Part shown: piece after piece, positions 35,601 through 48,760 of the stretch
Position numbering within the stretch: position 1 is the stretch's first letter
How the letters are laid out: each line of letters starts with the position of its first letter
Origin: Luzula sylvatica
Lineage: Eukaryota > Streptophyta > Magnoliopsida > Poales > Juncaceae
DNA length: 64,000 nt
Assembly (NCBI GenBank): GCA_946800325.1
Contig: CAMPEJ010000002.1
Location: 248,001-312,000 of the forward strand
Direction of reading: 5' to 3'
Made by a program: the position numbers and the translations under genes
Notes under the pieces: generated by a model
What the model was told of the DNA's origin: nothing
The model's input: only the letters and a program-made list of their open reading frames with translations
Database searches by the model: none

Positions 35601-37600
35601 GCATAAACAGATTGTTTTGGATCGAAAAACAAATTTTCTTAGTGTTTGTAAATTTTGGTGAAATGTTATGTGGTAAAAGATACGATTCAAATGATCTCAA
35701 AATACGTTATTTGAACTCCCCAAAGCATAAACAGATTGTTTTGAATCGAAAAACAAACTTTCTTAGTGTTTGTAAATTTTGGTGAAATGTTATGTGGTAA
35801 AAGATACGATTCAAATAAACTCAAAATACGTTATTTGAACTCCCCAAAGCATAAACAAATTGTTTTGAATCGAAAAACAAACTTTCTTCGTGTTTGTAAA
35901 TTTTGGAAAAATGTTATGTGGTAAAAGATACGATTCAAATGATCTCAAAATACGTTATTTGAACTCCCCAAAGCATAAACAGATTGTTTTGAATCGAAAA
36001 ACAAACTTTCTTAGTGTTTGTAAATTTTGGTGAAATGTTATGTGTTAAAAGATACCATTCAAATGATCTCAAAATACGTTATTTGAACTCCCCAAAGCAT
36101 AAACAGATTGTTTTGAATCGAAAAACAAAATTTCTTAGTGTTTGTAAATTTCGGTGAAATGTTATGTGGTAAAAGATACGATTCGAATGATCTAAAAATA
36201 TGTTATTTGAACTCCCCAAAGCATAAACAGATTGTTTTGAATCGAAAAACAAACTTTCTTAGTGTTTGTAAATTTTGGTGAAATGTTATGTAGTAAAAGA
36301 TACGATTCAAATGATCTCAAAATACGTTATTTGAACTCCCCAAAGCATAAACAGATTGTTTTGAATCGAAAATCAAACTTTCTTAGTGGTTGTAAATTTT
36401 GGTGAAATGTTATGTGGTAAAAGATACGATTCAAATGATCTCAAAATACGTTATTTGAACTCCCCAAAGCATAAACAGATTGTTTTGAATCGAAAAACAA
36501 ACTTTCTTAGTGTTTGTAAATTTTGGGTGAAATGTTATGTGGTAAAAGATACGATTCAAATGATCTCAAAATACGTTATTTGAACTCCCCAAAGCATAAA
36601 CAAATTGTTTTGAATCGAAAAACAAACTTTCTTAGTGTTTGTAAATTTTGGTAAAATGTTATGTGGTAAAAGATACGATTCAAATGATCTCAAAATACGT
36701 TATTTGAACTCCCCAAAGCATAAACATATTGTTTTGAATCGAAAAACAAACTTTCTTAGTGTTTGTAAATTTTGGTGAAATGTTATGTAGTAAAAGATAC
36801 GATTCAAATGATCTCAAAATACGTTATTTGAACTCCCCAAAGCAATTGTTTTGAATCGAAAAACAAACTTTCTTAGTGTTTGTAAATTTTGGTAAAATGT
36901 TATGTGGTAAAAGATACGATTCAAATGATCTCAAAATACGTTAACAAACTTTCTGTTTGTAAATTTGGGTGAAATGTTATGTGGTAAAAGATACGATTCA
37001 AATGATCTCAAAATACGTTATTTGAACTCCCCAAAGTATAAACAAATTGTTTTGAATCGAATAACAAACTTTCTTAGTGTTTGTAAATTTTGGTAAAATG
37101 TTATGTGGTAAAATATACGATTCAAATGATCTCAAAATACGTTATTTGAACTCCCCAAAGCATAAACAGATTGTTTTGGATCGAAAAACAAATTTTCTTA
37201 GTGTTTGTAAATTTTGGTGAAATGTTATGTGGTAAAAGATACGATTCAAATGATCTCAAAATACGTTATTTGAACTCCCCAAAGCATAAACAGATTGTTT
37301 TGAATCGAAAAACAAACTTTCTTAGTGTTTGTAAATTTTGGTGAAATGTTATGTGGTAAAAGATACGATTCAAATAAACTCAAAATACGTTATTTGAACT
37401 CCCCAAAGCATAAACAAATTGTTTTGAATCGAAAAACAAACTTTCTTAGTGTTTGTAAATTTTGGAAAAATGTTATGTGGTAAAAGATACGATTCAAATG
37501 ATCTCAAAATACGTTATTTGAACTCCCCAAAGCATAAACAGATTGTTTTGAATCGAAAAACAAACTTTCTTAGTGTTTGTAAATTTTGGTGAAATGTTAT
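32671..37600 (+). repeat. 1559/1809-bp sub-repeat amplification
   Basis: The TATGTGTTAAAAG variant occurs at 32671, 34230 and 36039, and the GTGGTTG variant at 33018, 34577 and 36386, giving periods of 1559 and 1809 bp. The 250-bp difference is two extra 125-bp monomers in the second unit. The rare AATAACAAAC (33691, 35503, 37061 region) and TTCTTCGTG changes are shared by copies, marking recent amplification. Confidence 0.83.
34714..34963 (+). repeat. Local dimer duplication (2 x 125 bp)
   Basis: Three successive monomers carry the extra G (TTTTGGGTGAAATG), where sister units carry one. Alternating AACAGATTG and AACAAATTG versions show that a two-monomer block was duplicated. Exact ends cannot be fixed because the copies are identical. 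Confidence 0.78.
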
Positions 37601-37689
37601 GTAGTAAAAGATATGATTCAAATGATCTCAAAATACGTTATTTGAACTCCCCAAAGCAATTGTTTTGAATCGAAAAACAAACTTTCTTA

Positions 37690-40600
37690 GTGTTTGTAAA
37701 TTTTGGTAAAATGTTATGTGGTAAAAGATACGATTCAAATGATCTCAAAATACGTTATTTGAACTCCCCAAAGCATAAACATATTGTTTTGAATCGAAAA
37801 ACAAACTTTCTGTTTGTAAATTTGGGTGAAATGTTATGTGGTAAAAGAAACGATTCAAATGATCTCAAAATACGTTATTTGAACTCCCCAAAGTATAAAC
37901 AAATTGTTTTCAATCGAAAAACAAACTTTCTTAGTGTTTGTAAATTTTGGTAAAATGTTATGTGGTAAAATATACGATTCAAATGATCTCAAAATACGTT
38001 TTGAACTCCCCAAAGCATAAACAGATTGTTTTGAATCGAAAAACAAACTTTCTTAGTGTTTGTAAATTTTGGTGAAATGTTATGTGGTAAAAGATACGAT
38101 TCAAATGATCTCAAAATACGTTATTTGAACTCCCGAAAGCATAAACAGATTGTTTTGAATCGAAAAACAAACTTTCTTAGTGTTTGTAAATTTTGGTGAA
38201 ATGTTATGTAGTAAAGGATACGATTCGAATGATCTCAAAATACGTTATTTGAACTCCCCAAAGCATAAACAGATTGTTTTGAATCGAAAAACAAACTGTC
38301 TTAGTGTTTGTAAATTTTGGTGAAATGTTATCTGGAAAAAGATACGATTCAAATGATCTCAAAATACGTTATTTGAACTCCCCAAAGCATAAACAAATTG
38401 TTTTGAATCGAAAAACAAACTTTCTTAGTGTTTGTAAATTGTGGTGAAATGTTATGTGGTAAAAGATACGATTCAAATGATCTCAAAATACGTTATTTGA
38501 ACTCCCCAAAGCATAAACAAATTGTTTTGAATCGAAAAACAAACTTTCTTAGTGTTTGTAAATTTTGGTGAAATGTTATGTGGTAAAAGATACGATTCAA
38601 ATGATCTCAAAATACGTTATTTGAACTCCCCAAAGCATAAACAGATTGTTTTGAATCGAAAAACAAACTTTCGTAGTGTTTGTAAATTTTGGTGAAATGT
38701 TATGTGGTACAAAATACGATTCAAATGATCTCAAAATACGTTATTTGAACTCCCCAAAGCATAGACAAATTGTTTTGAATCGAAAAACAATCTTTCTTAG
38801 TGTTTGTAAATTTTGGTAAAATGTTATGTGGTAAAAGATACGATTCAAATGATCTCAAAATACGTTATTTGAACTCCCCAAAGCATAAACAGATTGTTTT
38901 GAATCGAAAAACAAACTTTCTTAGTGTTTGTAAATTTTGGTGAAATGTTATGTGGTAAAAGATACGATTCAAATGATCTCAAAATATGATTCAAATGATT
39001 CAAATGATCTCAAAATACGATTCAAATGATTCAAATGATCCCAAAGCATAAACAGATTGTTTCGAATCGAAAAACAAACTTTCTTAGTGTTTGTAAATTT
39101 TGGTGAAATGTTATGTAGTAAAAGATACGATTCAAATGATCTCAAAATACGTTATTTGAACTCCCCAAAGCATAAACAGATTGTTTTGAATCGAAAAACA
39201 AACTTTCTTAGTGTTTGTAAATTTTGGTGAAATGTTATGTAGTAAAAGATACGATTCCAATGATCTCAAAATACGTTATTTGAACTCCCCAAAGCATAAA
39301 CAGATTGTTTTGAATCGAAAAACAAACTTTCTTAGTGTTTGCAAATTTTGGTGAAATGCTATGTGGTAAAAGATACGGTTCGAATTATTTAAAAATATGT
39401 TATTTGAACTCCCCAAAGCATAAACAAATTGTTTTGAATCGAAAAACAAACTTTCTTAGTGTTTGTAAATTTTGGTGAAATGTTATGTAGTAAAAGATAC
39501 GATTCAAATGATCTCAAAATAAGTTATTTGAACTCCCCAAAGCATAAACAGATTGTTTTGAATCGAAAATCAAACTTTCTCAGTGTTTGTAAATTTTGGT
39601 GAAATGTTATGTGGTAAAAGATACAAATCAAATGATCTCAAAATACGTTATTTGAACTCCCCAAAGCATAAACAGATTGTTTTGAATTGAAAAACAGACT
39701 TTCTTAGTGTTTGTAAATTTTGGTGAAATGTTATGTAGTAAAAGATACGATTCGAATGATCTCAAAATACGTTATTTGAACTCCCCAAAGCATAAACAGA
39801 TTGTTTTGAATCGAAAAACGAACTGTCTTAGTGTTTGTAAATTTTGGTGAAATGTTATCTGGAAAAAGATACGATTCAAATTATCTCAAAATACGTTATT
39901 TGAACTCCCCAAAGCATAAACAAATTGTTTTGAATCGAAAAACAAAATTTCTTAGTGTTTGTAAATTTCGGTGAAATGTTATGTGGTAAAAGATACGATT
40001 CGAATGATCTCAAAATACGTTATTTGAACTCCCCAAAGCATAAACAGATTGTTTTGAATAGAAAGACAAACTTTCTTAGTGTTTGTAAATTTTGGTGAAA
40101 TGTTATGTGGTAAAAGATACGATTCCAATGATATCAAAATACGTTATTTGAACTCCCCAAAGAATAAACAGATTGTTTTGAATCGAAAAACAAACTTTCT
40201 TAGTGTTTGTAAATTTTGGTGAAATGTTATGTGGTAAAAGATACGATTCTAATGATCTCAAAATACGTTATTTGAACTCCCCAAAGCATAAACAAATTGT
40301 TTTGAATCGAAAAACAAACTTTCTTAGTGTTTGTAAATTTTGGTAAAATGTTATGTGGTAAAATATACGATTCAAATGATCTCAAAATACGTTATTTGAA
40401 CTCCCCAAAGCATAAACAGATTGTTTTGAATCGAAAAATAAACTTTCTTAGTGTTGGTAAATTTTGGTGAAATGTTATGTGGTAAAAGATACGATTCAAA
40501 TGATCTCAAAATACGTTATTTGAACTCCCCAAAGCATAAACATATTGTTTTGAATCGAAAAACAAACTTTCTTAGTGTTTGTAAATTTTGGTGAAATGTT

Positions 40601-42993
40601 ATGTGGTAAAAGATACGATTCAAATGATCTCAAAATACGTTATTTGAACTCCCCAAAGCATAAACAGGTTGTTTTGAATCGAAAAACAAAATTTCTTAGT
40701 GTTTGTAAATTTCGGTGAAATGTTATGTGGTAAAAGATACGATTCGAATGATCTAAAAATATGTTATTTGAACTCCCCAAAGCATAAACAAATTGTTTTG
40801 AATCGAAAAACAAACTTTCTTAGTGTTTGTAAATTTTGGTGAAATGTTATGTAGTAAAAGATACGATTCAAATGATCTCAAAATACGTTATTTGAACTCC
40901 CCAAAGAATAAACAGATTGTTTTGAATCGAAAATCAAACTTTCTTAGTGGTTGTAAATTTTGGTGAAATGTTATGTGGTAAAAGATACGATTCAAATGAT
41001 CTCAAAATACGTTATTTGAACTCCCCAAAGCATAAACAGATTGTTTTGAATCGAAAAACAAACTTTCTTAGTGTTTGTAAATTTTGGTGAAATGTTATGT
41101 GGTAAAAGATACGATTCAAATGATCTCAAAATACGTTATTTGAACTCCCCAAAGCATAAACAAATTGTTTTGAATCGAAAAACAAACTTTCTTAGTGTTT
41201 GTAAATTTTGGTAAAATGTTATGTGGTAAAAGATACGATTCAAATGATCTCAAAATACGTTATTTGAACTCCCGAAAGCATAAACAGATTGTTTTGAATC
41301 GAAAAACAAACTTTCTTAGTGTTTGTAAATTTTGGTGAAATGTTATGTAGTAAAAGATACGATTCAAATGATCTCAAAATACGTTATTTGAACTCCCCAA
41401 AGAATAAACAGATTGTTTTGAATCGAAAATCAAACTTTCTTAGTGGTTGTAAATTTTGGTGAAATGTTATGTGGTAAAAGATACGATTCAAATGATCTCA
41501 AAATACGTTATTTGAACTCCCCAAAGCATAAACAGATTGTTTTGAATCGAAAAACAAAATTTCTTAGTGTTTGTAAATTTCGGTGAAATGTTATGTGGTA
41601 AAAGATACGATTCGAATGATCTAAAAATATGTTATTTGAACTCCCCAAAGCATAAACAAATTGTTTTGAATCGAAAAACAAACTTTCTTAGTGTTTGTAA
41701 ATTTTGGTGAAATGTTATGTAGTAAAAGATACGATTCAAATGATCTCAAAATACGTTATTTGAACTCCCCAAAGAATAAACAGATTGTTTTGAATCGAAA
41801 ATCAAACTTTCTTAGTGGTTGTAAATTTTGGTGAAATGTTATGTGGTAAAAGATACGATTCAAATGATCTCAAAATACGTTATTTGAACTCCCCAAAGCA
41901 TAAACAGATTGTTTTGAATCGAAAAACAAACTTTCTTAGTGTTTGTAAATTTTGGTGAAATGTTATGTGGTAAAAGATACGATTCAAATGATCTCAAAAT
42001 ACGTTATTTGAACTCCCCAAAGCATAAACAAATTGTTTTGAATCGAAAAACAAACTTTCTTAGTGTTTGTAAATTTTGGTAAAATGTTATGTGGTAAAAG
42101 ATACGATTCAAATGATCTCAAAATACGTTATTTGAACTCCCCAAAGCATAAACAGATTGTTTTGAATCGAAAAACAAACTTTCTTAGTGTTTGTAAATTT
42201 TGGTGAAATGTTATGTAGTAAAAGATACGATTCAAATGATCTCAAAATACGTTATTTGAACTCACCAAAGCAATTGTTTTGAATCGAAAAACAAACTTTC
42301 TTAGTGTTTGTAAATTTTGGTAAAATGTTATGTGGTAAAAGATACGATTCAAATGATCTCAAAATACGTTAACAAACTTTCTGTTTGTAAATTTGGGTGA
42401 AATGTTATGTGGTAAAAGATACGATTCAAATGATCTCAAAATACGTTATTTGAACTCCCCAAAGTATAAACAAATTGTGTTGAATCGAAAAACAAACTTT
42501 CTTAGTGTTTGTAAATTTTGGTAAAATGTTATGTGGTAAAATATACGATTCAAATGATCTCAAAATACGTTATTTGAACTCCCCAAAGCATAAACAGATT
42601 GTTTTGGATCGAAAAACAAACTTTCTTAGTGTTTGTAAATTTTGGTGAAATGTTATGTGGTAAAAGACACGATTCAAATGATCTCAAAATACGTTATTTG
42701 AACTCCCCAAAGCATAAACAGATTGTTTTGAATCGAAAAACAAACTTTCTTAGTGTTTGTAAATTTTGGAAAAATGTTATGTGGTAAAAGATACGATTCA
42801 AATGATCTCAAAATACGTTATTTGAACTCCCCAAAGCATAAACAGATTGTTTTGAATCGAAAAACAAACTTTCTTAGTGTTTGTAAATTTTGGTGAAATG
42901 TTATGTAGTAAAAGATACGATTCAAATGATCTCAAAATACGTTATTTGAACTCCCCAAAGCAATTGTTTTGAATCGAAAAACAAACTTTCTTA
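37690..42993 (+). repeat. Higher-order repeat unit, 5304 bp
   Basis: Starts with a landmark carrying private changes (AACATATTG; AAAAGAAACG near 37850). The 163-bp monomer is at the standard distance. Towards the end, a short block with AAAGAATAAAC and GTGGTTG is repeated (around 40912, 41402 and 41770), a small local amplification of about 490 and 368 bp. Confidence 0.8.
38961..39123 (+). repeat. 163-bp composite monomer, copy 4
   Basis: The GATTCAAAT expansion, with a private GATTGTTTCGAATCG change downstream that creates an additional CpG. Confidence 0.85.
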
Positions 42994-44264
42994 GTGTTTG
43001 TAAATTTTGGTAAAATGTTATGTGGTAAAAGATACGATTCAAATGATCTCAAAATACGTTATTTGAACTCCCCAAAGCATAAACAGATTGTTTTGAATCG
43101 AAAAACAAACTTTCTGTTTGTAAATTTGGGTGAAATGTTATGTGGTAAAAGATACGATTCAAATGATCTCAAAATACGTTATTTGAACTCCCCAAAGTAT
43201 AAACAAATTGTTTTGAATCGAAAAACAAACTTTCTTAGTGTTTGTAAATTTTGGTAAAATGTTATGTGGTAAAATATACGATTCAAATGATCTCAAAATA
43301 CGTTTTGAACTCCCCAAAGCATAAACAGATTGTTTTGAATCGAAAAACAAACTTTCTTAGTGTTTGTAAATTTTGGTGAAATGTTATGTGGTAAAAGATA
43401 CGATTCAAATGATCTCAAAATACGTTATTTGAACTCCTGAAAGCATAAACAGATTGTTTTAAATCGAAAAACAAACTTTCTTAGTGTTTGTAAATTTTGG
43501 TGAAATGTTATGTAGTAAAGGATACGATTCGAATGATCTCAAAATACGTTATTTGAACTCCCCAAAGCATAAACAGATTGTTTTGAATCGAAAAACAAAC
43601 TGTCTTAGTGTTTGTAAATTTTGGTGAAATGTTATCTGGAAAAAGATACGATTCAAATGATCTCAAAATACGTTATTTGAACTCCCCAAAGCATAAACAA
43701 ATTGTTTTGAATCGAAAAACAAACTTTCTTAGTGTTTGTAAATTGTGGTGAAATGTTATGTGGTAAAAGATACGATTCAAATGATCTCAAAATACGTTAT
43801 TTGAACTCCCCAAAGCATAAACAAATTGTTTTGAATCGAAAAACAAACTTTCTTAGTGTTTGTAAATTTTGGTGAAATGTTATGTGGTAAAAGATACGAT
43901 TCAAATGATCTCAAAATACGTTATTTGAACTCCCCAAAGCATAAACAGATTGTTTTGAATCGAAAAACAAACCTTCGTAGTGTTTGTAAATTTTGGTGAA
44001 ATGTTATGTGGTACAAGATACGATTCAAATGATCTCAAAATACGTTATTTGAACTCCCCAAAGCATAGACAAATTGTTTTGAATCGAAAAACAATCTTTC
44101 TTAGTGTTTGTAAATTTTGGTAAAATGTTATGTGGTAAAAGATACGATTCAAATGATCTCAAAATACGTTATTTGAACTCCCCAAAGCATAAACAGATTG
44201 TTTTGAATCGAAAAACAAACTTTCTTAGTGTTTGTAAATTTTGGTGAAATGTTATGTGGTAAAA

Positions 44265-44427
44265 GATACGATTCAAATGATCTCAAAATATGATTCAAAT
44301 GATTCAAATGATCTCAAAATATGATTCAAATGATTCAAATGATCCCAAAGCATAAACAGATTGTTTTGAATCGAAAAACAAACTTTCTTAGTGTTTGTAA
44401 ATTTTGGCGAAATGTTATGTAGTAAAA
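44265..44427 (+). repeat. 163-bp composite monomer, copy 5
   Basis: The GATTCAAAT expansion with ATATGATTC in place of ATACGATTC in its second half, a CpG-to-TpG change shared only with the copy at 52173. Confidence 0.85.
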
Positions 44428-47400
44428 GATACGATTCAAATGATCTCAAAATACGTTATTTGAACTCCCCAAAGCATAAACAGATTGTTTTGAATCGAAA
44501 AACAAACTTTCTTAGTGTTTGTAAATTTTGGTGAAATGTTATGTAGTAAAAGATACGATTCCAATGATCTCAAAATACGTTATTTGAACTCCCCAAAGCA
44601 TAAACAGATTGTTTTGAATCGAAAAACAAACTTTCTTAGTGTTTGCAAATTTTGGTGAAATGCTATGTGGTAAAAGATACGGTTCGAATTATCTAAAAAT
44701 ATGTTATTTGAACTCCCCAAAGCATAAACAAATTGTTTTGAATCGAAAAACAAACTTTCTTAGTGTTTGTAAATTTTGGTGAAATGTTATGTAGTAAAAG
44801 ATACGATTCAAATGATCTCAAAATAAGTTATTTGAACTCCCCAAAGCATAAACAGATTGTTTTGAATCGAAAATCAAACTTTCTCAGTGTTTGTAAATTT
44901 TGGTGAAATGTTATGTGGTAAAAGATACAAATCAAATGATCTCAAAATACGTTATTTGAACTCCCCAAAGCATAAACAGATTGTTTTGAATTGAAAAACA
45001 GACTTTCTTAGTGTTTGTAAATTTTGGTGAAATGTTATGTAGTAAAAGATACGATTCGAATGATCTCAAAATACGTTATTTGAACTCCCCAAAGCATAAA
45101 CAGATTGTTCTGAATCGAAAAACAAACTGTCTTAGTGTTTGTAAATTTTGGTGAAATGTTATCTGGAAAAAGATACGATTCAAATGATCTCAAAATACGT
45201 TATTTGAACTCCCCAAAGCATAAACAAATTGTTTTGAATCGAAAAACAAAATTTCTTAGTGTTTGTAAATTTCGGTGAAATGTTATGTGGTAAAAGATAC
45301 GATTCGAATGATCTCAAAATACGTTATTTGAACTCCCCAAAGCATAAACAGATTGTTTTGAATAGAAAGACAAACTTTCTTAGTGTTTGTAAATTTTGGT
45401 GAAATGTTATGTGGTAAAAGATACGATTCCAATGATCTCAAAATACGTTATTTGAACTCCCCAAAGCATAAACAGATTGTTTTGAATCGAAAAACAAACT
45501 TTCTTAGTGTTTGTAAATTTTGGTGAAATGTTATGTGGTAAAAGATACGATTCTAATGATCTCAAAATACGTTATTTGAACTCCCCAAAGCATAAACAAA
45601 TTGTTTTGAATCGAAAAACAAACTTTCTTAGTGTTTGTAAATTTTGGTAAAATGTTATGTGGTAAAATATACGATTCAAATGATCTCAAAATACGTTATT
45701 TGAACTCCCCAAAGCATAAACAGATTGTTTTGAATCGAAAAATAAACTTTCTTAGTGTTGGTAAATTTTGGTGAAATGTTATGTGGTAAAAGATACGATT
45801 CAAATGATCTCAAAATACGTTATTTGAACTCCCCAAAGCATAAACAGATTGTTTTGAATCGAAAAACAAACTTTCTTAGTGTTTGTAAATTTTGGTGAAA
45901 TGTTATGTGGTAAAAGATACGATTCAAATGATCTCAAAATACGTTATTTGAACTCCCCAAAGCATAAACAGATTGTTTTGAATCGAAAAACAAAATTTCT
46001 TAGTGTTTGTAAATTTCGGTGAAATGTTATGTGGTAAAAGATACGATTCGAATGATCTAAAAATATGTTATTTGAACTCCCCAAAGCATAAACAAATTGT
46101 TTTGAATCGAAAAACAAACTTTCTTAGTGTTTGTAAATTTTGGTGAAATGTTATGTAGTAAAAGATACGAATCAAATGATCTCAAAATACGTTATTTGAA
46201 CTCCCCAAAGCATAAACATATTGTTTTGAATCGAAAATCAAACTTGCTCAGTGTTTGTAAATTTTGGTGAAATGTTATGTGGTAAAAGATACGAATCAAA
46301 TGATCTCAAAATACGTTATTTGAACTCCCCAAAGCATAAACAGATTGTTTTGAATCGAAAAACAAACTTTCTTAGTGTTTGTAAATTTTGGTAAAATGTT
46401 ATGTAGTAAAAGATACGATTCAAATGATCTCAAAATACGTTATTTGAACTCCCCAAAGCATAAACAGATTGTTTTGAATCGAAAAACAAACTTTCTTAGT
46501 GTTTGTAAATTTTGGTGAAATGTTATGTGGTAAAAGATACGATTCAAATGATCTCAAAATACGTTATTTGAACTCCTGAAAGCATAAACAGATTGTTTTA
46601 AATCGAAAAACAAACTTTCTTAGTGTTTGTAAATTTTGGTGAAATGTTATGTAGTAAAAGATACGATTCAAATGATCTCAAAATACGTTATTTGAACTCC
46701 CCAAAGCATAAACAGATTGTTTTGAATCGAAAAACAAACTTTCTTAGTGTTTGTAAATTTTGGTGAAATGTTATGTAGTAAAAGATACGATTCCAATGAT
46801 CTCAAAATACGTTATTTGAACTCCCCAAAGCATAAACAGATTGTTTTGAATCGAAAAACAAACTTTCTTAGTGTTTGCAAATTTTGGTGAAATGCTATGT
46901 GGTAAAAGATACGGTTCGAATTATCTAAAAATATGTTATTTGAACTCCCCAAAGCATAAACAAATTGTTTTGAATCGAAAAACAAACTTTCTTAGTGTTT
47001 GTAAATTTTGGTGAAATGTTATGTAGTAAAAGATACGATTCAAATGATCTCAAAATAAGTTATTTGAACTCCCCAAAGCATAAACAGATTGTTTTGAATC
47101 GAAAATCAAACTTTCTCAGTGTTTGTAAATTTTGGTGAAATGTTATGTGGTAAAAGATACAAATCAAATGATCTCAAAATACGTTATTTGAACTCCCCAA
47201 AGCATAAACAGATTGTTTTGAATTGAAAAACAGACTTTCTTAGTGTTTGTAAATTTTGGTGAAATGTTATGTAGTAAAAGATACGATTCGAATGATCTCA
47301 AAATACGTTATTTGAACTCCCCAAAGCATAAACAGATTGTTCTGAATCGAAAAACAAACTGTCTTAGTGTTTGTAAATTTTGGTGAAATGTTATCTGGAA

Positions 47401-48760
47401 AAAGATACGATTCAAATGATCTCAAAATACGTTATTTGAACTCCCCAAAGCATAAACAAATTGTTTTGAATCGAAAAACAAAATTTCTTAGTGTTTGTAA
47501 ATTTCGGTGAAATGTTATGTGGTAAAAGATACGATTCGAATGATCTCAAAATACGTTATTTGAACTCCCCAAAGCATAAACAGATTGTTTTGAATAGAAA
47601 GACAAACTTTCTTAGTGTTTGTAAATTTTGGTGAAATGTTATGTGGTAAAAGATACGATTCCAATGATCTCAAAATACGTTATTTGAACTCCCCAAAGCA
47701 TAAACAGATTGTTTTGAATCGAAAAACAAACTTTCTTAGTGTTTGTAAATTTTGGTGAAATGTTATGTGGTAAAAGATACGATTCTAATGATCTCAAAAT
47801 ACGTTATTTGAACTCCCCAAAGCATAAACAAATTGTTTTGAATCGAAAAACAAACTTTCTTAGTGTTTGTAAATTTTGGTAAAATGTTATGTGGTAAAAT
47901 ATACGATTCAAATGATCTCAAAATACGTTATTTGAACTCCCCAAAGCATAAACAGATTGTTTTGAATCGAAAAATAAACTTTCTTAGTGTTGGTAAATTT
48001 TGGTGAAATGTTATGTGGTAAAAGATACGATTCAAATGATCTCAAAATACGTTATTTGAACTCCCCAAAGCATAAACAGATTGTTTTGAATCGAAAAACA
48101 AACTTTCTTAGTGTTTGTAAATTTTGGTGAAATGTTATGTGGTAAAAGATACGATTCAAATGATCTCAAAATACGTTATTTGAACTCCCCAAAGCATAAA
48201 CAGATTGTTTTGAATCGAAAAACAAAATTTCTTAGTGTTTGTAAATTTCGGTGAAATGTTATGTGGTAAAAGATACGATTCGAATGATCTAAAAATATGT
48301 TATTTGAACTCCCCAAAGCATAAACAAATTGTTTTGAATCGAAAAACAAACTTTCTTAGTGTTTGTAAATTTTGGTGAAATGTTATGTAGTAAAAGATAC
48401 GAATCAAATGATCTCAAAATACGTTATTTGAACTCCCCAAAGCATAAACATATTGTTTTGAATCGAAAATCAAACTTGCTCAGTGTTTGTAAATTTTGGT
48501 GAAATGTTATGTGGTAAAAGATACGAATCAAATGATCTCAAAATACGTTATTTGAACTCCCCAAAGCATAAACAGATTGTTTTGAATCGAAAAACAAACT
48601 TTCTTAGTGTTTGTAAATTTTGGTAAAATGTTATGTAGTAAAAGATACGATTCAAATGATCTCAAAATACGTTATTTGAACTCCCCAAAGCATAAACAGA
48701 TTGTTTTGAATCGAAAAACAAACTTTCTTAGTGTTTGTAAATTTTGGTGAAATGTTATGT
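44360..48760 (+). repeat. 18-monomer tandem duplication (2232 bp period)
   Basis: The AACTTGCTCAG variant at 46241 recurs at 48473, and the GCTATGTGG/ACGGTTCG variants near 44664 recur near 46896. The period of 2232 bp is exactly 18 x 124. Both copies share GATTGTTCTGAATCG (45108, 47340), which is absent from the sister unit at 53016, so the duplication followed the split from that unit. Ends are approximate. Confidence 0.82.

Larger units (their letters stand above)
29637..37689 (+). repeat. Higher-order repeat unit, 8053 bp
   Basis: The longest landmark-to-landmark interval. Landmark, CCCGAAAGC, TATCTGG, TTCGTAGTG and GTGGTACAAG variants follow in the standard order, then the 163-bp monomer at the usual 1271 bp. 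The extra length comes from local amplification between about 32671 and 37400. Confidence 0.82.
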
